Shown piece after piece: positions 60,349 to 64,000 of a stretch of 64,000 nucleotides of DNA. The stretch lies in assembly GCA_035650475.1 (NCBI GenBank), contig DASRHP010000012.1, forward strand, positions 1-64,000, in the 5' to 3' direction. A program made the translations under genes and the position numbers. The stretch is from Candidatus Binataceae bacterium. GTDB taxonomy: Bacteria > Desulfobacterota > Binatia > Binatales > Binataceae. Position 1 is the first letter of the stretch, and every line of letters starts with the position of its first letter. A model generated the notes under the pieces. The model was not told where the DNA came from and ran no database searches. It worked only from the letters and a program-made list of their open reading frames with translations.

Positions 60349-61473
60349 TCAGGCCGCTTGGGCGCTCGAGCTGGCGAGGGCCAGCGGCGCGGGCTCCGGC
60401 AGCGGCGCGGTCTTCCATTTCTTGAGCTCGGGCATCACGTACTCGGCGAAGCACTTCATGTTGCGTTCGGCCTCGTCGAACGGCATCCCGGCGTAGCTGA
60501 GGTTGGCCATGATGCCGTTCATGTCCACCACCTCGCGCATGTAGGCGAGCTTCTCGAGCACCTGCTCGGGCGTGCCGAACGGCATCAGGCTGGCGAAGCT
60601 CTTGGCCGCGCCCTCCATCCCGTGGCGCGCGATGTACTTGCCGATGCCGCTGTAGAACTCGTAACTCTTGTGCTGGCCGAACCGCTCCGAGGTCATCTCG
60701 TAATGCTTCATCGCCGTGTAGTAGTAGTCGGTGATGTACTTCATCCCGAGCTCCTCGGCGCGCCGGCGATCCTTGTCCACGAAGAAGAAGCCGCCGCACA
60801 GCGGACGCGGCGGTTCGGTGCCGCCGTTAACCTCGCGCCAGACGTTGTGGTAAACCTCGAAGTCCTTTTTCACCGCGTCCCACGGCTTCTGCGGGATGAT
60901 CAGGATCCCGGCGCCCAGACGCGCCATGATCGGCATCGACTCCGGCGACACCGCCGCCGCGTAGGTGCGGCCGCGGAACGAGCGCGCGGGCAAGGGGCGG
61001 ATTTCGCGCCGCGGCTGATTGGTGTGGCGCCCGCCCTCCATGTAGCCTTTCTCGAGCGCGTTGAGGATCAGCTCGGCGTACTCGACGAACAGCGCGCGCC
61101 CCTCGTTCTGGTCGAGGCGGAAGCCCTCGTACTCGATCCGCGCCAGGCCGCGGCCGAGGCCGAGGATGAAGCGGCCGTTGGAGAGATGGTCGAGCACCGA
61201 GATCTGTTCGGCGACCCGGATCGGATCGTGCCACGGCAGGACCACGACCATCGAGCCGAGCTTGGCGGTTTTGGTGCGCCCGGCCATGTAGGTCAGAAAC
61301 TGCAGCACGTCCGGACACATCGTGTAGTCGTCGAAGTGATGCTCGACCGACCACACCGAGTCGAAGCCGAGCGGCTCGGCCATCTCGGCCATCCGCACCT
61401 CGTAATGGTAAACCTCGGCGTCGGAGCGGGCGTTGTTGGGATTTTGGAAGGCGACTCCGTAGCCTATATGCAT
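60349..61473 (-). CDS. LLM-class flavin-dependent oxidoreductase
   Basis: 374 aa luciferase-like barrel: MHIGYGVAFQNPNNARSDAE, GFDSVWSVEHHFDDYTMCPD (EHHF motif), LGSMVVVLPWHDPIRVAEQI, LSNGRFILGLGRGLARIEYE, and a C-terminal region with MPFGTPEQVLEKLAYMREVV. The EHHF motif groups it with FMN-type monooxygenases rather than F420 enzymes. The substrate is unknown. AGGAGG precedes ATG 61473. A strong terminator ends the gene, so it appears monocistronic. Confidence 0.87.
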   Translation of the reverse strand: MHIGYGVAFQNPNNARSDAEVYHYEVRMAEMAEPLGFDSVWSVEHHFDDYTMCPDVLQFLTYMAGRTKTAKLGSMVVVLPWHDPIRVAEQISVLDHLSNGRFILGLGRGLARIEYEGFRLDQNEGRALFVEYAELILNALEKGYMEGGRHTNQPRREIRPLPARSFRGRTYAAAVSPESMPIMARLGAGILIIPQKPWDAVKKDFEVYHNVWREVNGGTEPPRPLCGGFFFVDKDRRRAEELGMKYITDYYYTAMKHYEMTSERFGQHKSYEFYSGIGKYIARHGMEGAAKSFASLMPFGTPEQVLEKLAYMREVVDMNGIMANLSYAGMPFDEAERNMKCFAEYVMPELKKWKTAPLPEPAPLALASSSAQAA

Positions 61474-61656
61474 GACATCCTCCTGCGCGATGACGCCGTT
61501 GTATGAGATTTGCGGCCGTCGCGCGCCGGGTATGGCCGGTCGTGCCATCTCGGGCCGCGGCGTCGATTCTCTTTTAGCCCAGCCCCGCCCCTCTTTCCAG
61601 CGCGGCGGGCGGCCCGTCAGGCGCGTGCGGCAGCGTCCGCCGCGAGGGGGAAACCG

Positions 61657-62340
61657 ATGCTCGGCCTTAAGCTCGCCCTCGCCGTAATCATCGAGTTCGC
61701 CGTCTTCGCCGGCCTGCTGTTCGGTCCCGCGGGCACGCTTCGATGGTGGCGCGCGTGGCTGCTGCTGGGCGTGTTCTTCGGATGCGCCGCGGCGACGCTC
61801 GGCTGGGTTCTGCGCGACAGAACGGACCTGCTCAACGAGCGGCTGAGGCTGCCATTCCAAGCGGGGCAACCGCGGGCGGACAAAATCCTGATGCCGATTC
61901 TGCTTGTGGCGTTCGTCGGATGGCTCGTCTTCATCCCGCTCGATGTCTTTCGCTTTCGGTTACTCGGCCGGCCGGGCCCGCTCGTCTCATCGCTGGGGCT
62001 GGTGCTGGTGTTCGTCGGATGGTGGCTCGAGGCGCTCGCGATGCGGGAGAATCCGTTCGCGATCGCGGTCGTGCGCCATCAGCCCGAACGGCATCAGACG
62101 GTGATCGACAGCGGCATCTATGGCGTGGTGCGGCATCCGATGTACGCGGGCGCGATTCCGCTGTTCGTGGGGATGGCGCTGTGGCTGGAGTCGTACGCGG
62201 GCGTAGTCCTCGCCGCGGTGCCGAGCGCCGTGCTGGTGGTGCGGACGCTGATCGAGGAGCGCCTGCTGCGGCGCGAGCTGCAAGGCTACGCCGCCTACGC
62301 CGAACGCGTCCGCTACCGGCTGATCCCGCTGGTCTGGTGA
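61657..62340 (+). CDS. Isoprenylcysteine carboxyl methyltransferase-like membrane protein
   Basis: 227 aa with five or more hydrophobic segments (LALAVIIEFAVFAGLLFGPA; MPILLVAFVGWLVFIPLDVF; LVSSLGLVLVFVGWWLEALA). The C-terminal catalytic signature of ICMT/PEMT-type enzymes is present: GIYGVVRHPMYAGAIPLFVG followed by LIEERLLRRELQGYAAYAER. Bacterial members methylate small lipids or unknown acceptors with SAM in the membrane. RBS GAGGGGG lies 6-7 nt before ATG 61657. Confidence 0.87.
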   Translation: MLGLKLALAVIIEFAVFAGLLFGPAGTLRWWRAWLLLGVFFGCAAATLGWVLRDRTDLLNERLRLPFQAGQPRADKILMPILLVAFVGWLVFIPLDVFRFRLLGRPGPLVSSLGLVLVFVGWWLEALAMRENPFAIAVVRHQPERHQTVIDSGIYGVVRHPMYAGAIPLFVGMALWLESYAGVVLAAVPSAVLVVRTLIEERLLRRELQGYAAYAERVRYRLIPLVW

Positions 62341-62535
62341 GTGGACAACCGGTGCGGCCGCCGGCGTCGAGAGCCCATGCGCACCACCCCGCGCTCCGCA
62401 ATGCATCGTCGCCCCGACTAGCCCCGGTTATTCAGGCTGATCGAGGGTTTATCGCGGCATCGCGGCCGGTGACGGGCAACTCCTTCGCGCATCCCCGCAA
62501 CAAGCCCCAAGACCTTCATTCCAGTCAGGAATTCT

Positions 62536-62621
62536 TGGTGCCGAGGGCGGGACTTGAACCCGCATGTGGTTGCCCACGGAGGATTTTGAGTCCTCTGCGT
62601 CTGCCGTTTCGCCACCTCGGC
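62536..62621 (-). tRNA. tRNA-Leu (anticodon CAA)
   Basis: Class II tRNA on the - strand. Acceptor GCCGAGG pairs with CCTCGGC, discriminator A, with CCA encoded at 62536-62538. Anticodon loop ACTCAAAATC with anticodon CAA, variable arm GTGGGCAACCAC, T-arm GCGGGTTCAAGTCCCGC. The gene is complete and no integrase is adjacent. Confidence 0.95.
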
Positions 62622-62742
62622 ACCGCGCGCGCCGCAGCCCGGCGCGCTGCGAGCGGCAGGGCCGATCTTGCCAGAGCCGGGCGCGCGCTCTCAAGCGATG
62701 ATACAGGCGTTGCGACGACGGCGAACGGCCCTACGAGGGAGG

Positions 62743-63000
62743 TCAGCGGCGGCGCAGACGCTCGACCAGACGCGCGATCGCGCGCACGCTCTCGAAATGC
62801 TCGGGCAGCACCTGGTCGTCTGGAATCGCGACGTCGAAAGTGGCCTCACAGAAGGCCACTGTGCGCGCGATCGCGATCGAGTCGTACGCTTTGCGCCCGA
62901 GCAGCAAATCGTCGGCGCCGAGCTCGGCTACGTCCGACCCGTTGAAGATCTGCCCAACGAGGAAGCTGCGAATCGCGCTTTCCAGCGGGCCGCGCTTCAT
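62743..63000 (-). CDS. Acyl/peptidyl carrier protein
   Basis: 85 aa four-helix carrier protein. The phosphopantetheine site is Ser41 in LGRKAYDSIAIARTVAFCEA (DSI instead of the usual DSL). IPDDQVLPEHFESVRAIARL is the helix 3 region. It starts within the stop of the adenylation-domain gene (ATGA overlap), so the adenylating enzyme probably loads this carrier. It belongs to a small nonribosomal-peptide-like or amino-acid-carrier pathway continuing beyond the window. Confidence 0.8.
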   Translation of the reverse strand: MKRGPLESAIRSFLVGQIFNGSDVAELGADDLLLGRKAYDSIAIARTVAFCEATFDVAIPDDQVLPEHFESVRAIARLVERLRRR

Positions 63001-64000
63001 CGGGTTGCCTTCATTCGCGTCGCCGCCGACTCCATCAGCGCACTCCGATCGATCTTGCCGTTGCTGTTGAGCGGTAGGCGGGAGTGGAATTCAATCACCT
63101 CCGGGATCATGTACGAGGGCAGGAGCGCCGCGCAGTGCCGCTTGAGCGCCGCCTCGTCGGCCGCCGCGCCCGAGCGCAACGCGACCGCCGCCGCGAGCCG
63201 TTGCCTGCCGTCGCCGCCCGCAACCACGAGCGCGACGGCCTGCTCGACGGCATCGTGGCGGCCGAGCGCGGACTCGACCTCGCCCAGCTCGACGCGGTAG
63301 CCGCGCAGCTTGATCTGGTGGTCTCGGCGGCCGACAAACTCGAGCACACCGTCGGGGCCCCATCGCACAAGGTCGCCGGTGCGGCAAATCAGCGTCCGCC
63401 GGCCCGGCGCGACTTCGATGGTGCGCATTGATTCGGCGGTCTGCGCGGGCAGCTTCCAGTACCCGCGCATCAGCGACGGGCCGCCCAGCCACAGCTCGCC
63501 GGTCTGACCGTCGCCGACCGGCCGGCCTCTCTCGTCGAGCACCAGCGCAATTGATTCCGCGCAGGGCCGGCCGAGCGGCGGGCGTTCGTCGTCCGCGGGC
63601 GGCTTGCCGAACTCATGCCACGCGCAGATCTTGGTTTCGGTCCGCCCGTAGAGCGAGACGAAGCGCGCATGCGGCGCGCGGCGCATCAGCTCGCGCAGAT
63701 GCTTGGCCGCGAAGACCTCGCCGGTGAAGATCACCAGGCGCAACGGCGAAAGGTCGCATCCGGCAAGCTCGCCCCGCGTGACCAGCATCGTGAGCAGGCT
63801 CGGCACCGCGTACCACACGGTCAGGCGCTGCGCGCTCCAGGTCCGCGCGATCGCCGCTGGAAAGGCCGCGGTACGCGGCGCGACCGGATAGACCGTCGCG
63901 CCCGCATGGACGGTCGAGAACTGCTCGAAGCTCGAGATGCCGAAGTGCAGCGGACTGCATCCGGGCACCCGGTCTTCGAGCGAGAGGGCGAAGGTGTCGC
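62997..64000 (-). CDS. Amino-acid adenylation (AMP-binding) enzyme, partial
   Basis: The open frame runs off the right edge, so the N-terminal part is missing; about 334 residues are visible. A-domain core motifs in order: LHFGISSFEQF, AVPSLLTML, LYGRTETKICAW (A5), GELWLGGPSLMRGYW (A6), TGDLVRWGPDGVLEFVGRRD (A7), QIKLRGYRVELGEVESAL (A8), LPLNSNGKIDRSAL (A10 Lys). It should activate an amino or aryl acid as adenylate and load it on the downstream carrier protein. The specificity pocket cannot be read fully here. Confidence 0.88.
   Translation of the reverse strand, partial: DTFALSLEDRVPGCSPLHFGISSFEQFSTVHAGATVYPVAPRTAAFPAAIARTWSAQRLTVWYAVPSLLTMLVTRGELAGCDLSPLRLVIFTGEVFAAKHLRELMRRAPHARFVSLYGRTETKICAWHEFGKPPADDERPPLGRPCAESIALVLDERGRPVGDGQTGELWLGGPSLMRGYWKLPAQTAESMRTIEVAPGRRTLICRTGDLVRWGPDGVLEFVGRRDHQIKLRGYRVELGEVESALGRHDAVEQAVALVVAGGDGRQRLAAAVALRSGAAADEAALKRHCAALLPSYMIPEVIEFHSRLPLNSNGKIDRSALMESAATRMKATR

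Noticed and set aside
60145..61506. 453-aa + strand open frame opposite the LLM gene near 61 kb
   Set aside because: It is the shadow of a gene with RBS, EHHF motif and terminator on the - strand.
62536..62621. Second tRNA-Leu as the other attachment end of the island
   Set aside because: It has a different anticodon and sequence, lies 35 kb to the right of the island on the wrong side of its boundary, and is a complete gene with its own CCA.

Overview
The window is high-GC bacterial DNA with two different halves. The left part (about 1-27,300) is a mobile, defence-rich genomic island next to the 3' end of a tRNA-Leu gene. The right part (about 27,300-64,000) is visibly more GC-rich, with collinear metabolic genes. 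The mix of luciferase-like (LLM) flavin oxidoreductases, a DUF1329 protein, amidohydrolase-2 proteins, a hydroquinone/beta-ketoadipate cluster and many lipoproteins suggests an uncultured deltaproteobacterium-like or Binatota-like organism. That assignment is an inference from gene content only.

Island, 1-27,300. An IS3-family element (2-1222) has cut off the 5' end of a ThiF/E1-like gene. Next comes a tightly overlapping + strand operon: hsdM-hsdS-hsdR (type I restriction-modification), a YgjP-like metalloprotease, and a HEPN-domain protein. Converging on it is a five-gene - strand operon (17,538 to 9,537): SF1 helicase, unknown 305-aa protein, two BrxD/DUF2791-like P-loop ATPases, and an Lhr-like helicase. 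I do not recognise this exact set as a named system; it is the main candidate for an undescribed defence system. Then follow a HigB-HigA toxin-antitoxin pair, small cargo genes (lipoprotein, GrlR-like protein, HExxE protein, secreted TPGEPPTF-repeat protein, CGNR-like zinc-finger protein), an ArdC-like antirestriction protein with a small zinc protein, an excisionase-like HTH protein, a tyrosine integrase, and a HEPN-like/unknown gene pair. The tRNA-Leu(UAA) gene, with its 3' end facing the island, is the likely right attachment site. The left end lies outside the window.

Right part. From 27.6 to 40.1 kb are housekeeping and mixed genes: lipoproteins, an RNase II/R-type RNB exonuclease, HTH protein, F420/FMN-type LLM oxidoreductase, PH-domain protein, MetE C-domain homologue, zinc ribbon, arginine N-succinyltransferase, and an operon of RidA-like protein, UbiE-like methyltransferase and M20 peptidase.

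From 40.3 to 54.3 kb is an aromatic catabolic region. It holds an LLM flavin oxidoreductase, two-subunit hydroquinone 1,2-dioxygenase, DUF1329 protein and a semialdehyde dehydrogenase. A divergent IclR regulator and CatI/CatJ-type 3-oxoadipate CoA-transferase follow, then a small protein, two paralogous amidohydrolases, a hydroxyquinol-type intradiol dioxygenase and a beta-ketoadipyl-CoA thiolase. Together these can carry hydroquinone (and hydroxyquinol) through maleylacetate and beta-ketoadipate to succinyl-CoA and acetyl-CoA. Maleylacetate reductase is the one step I do not see. A matching pair of 15-bp palindromic boxes upstream of the LLM gene and in the iclR-catI intergenic region predicts one IclR regulon.

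From 54.3 to 64 kb are an LLM pseudogene remnant, membrane protein, acetamidase/formamidase-like protein, methyltransferase, aldo/keto reductase, gluconokinase, MFS transporter, another LLM oxidoreductase, an ICMT-like methyltransferase, tRNA-Leu(CAA), and an acyl-carrier protein overlapping an adenylation-domain gene that runs off the right edge.
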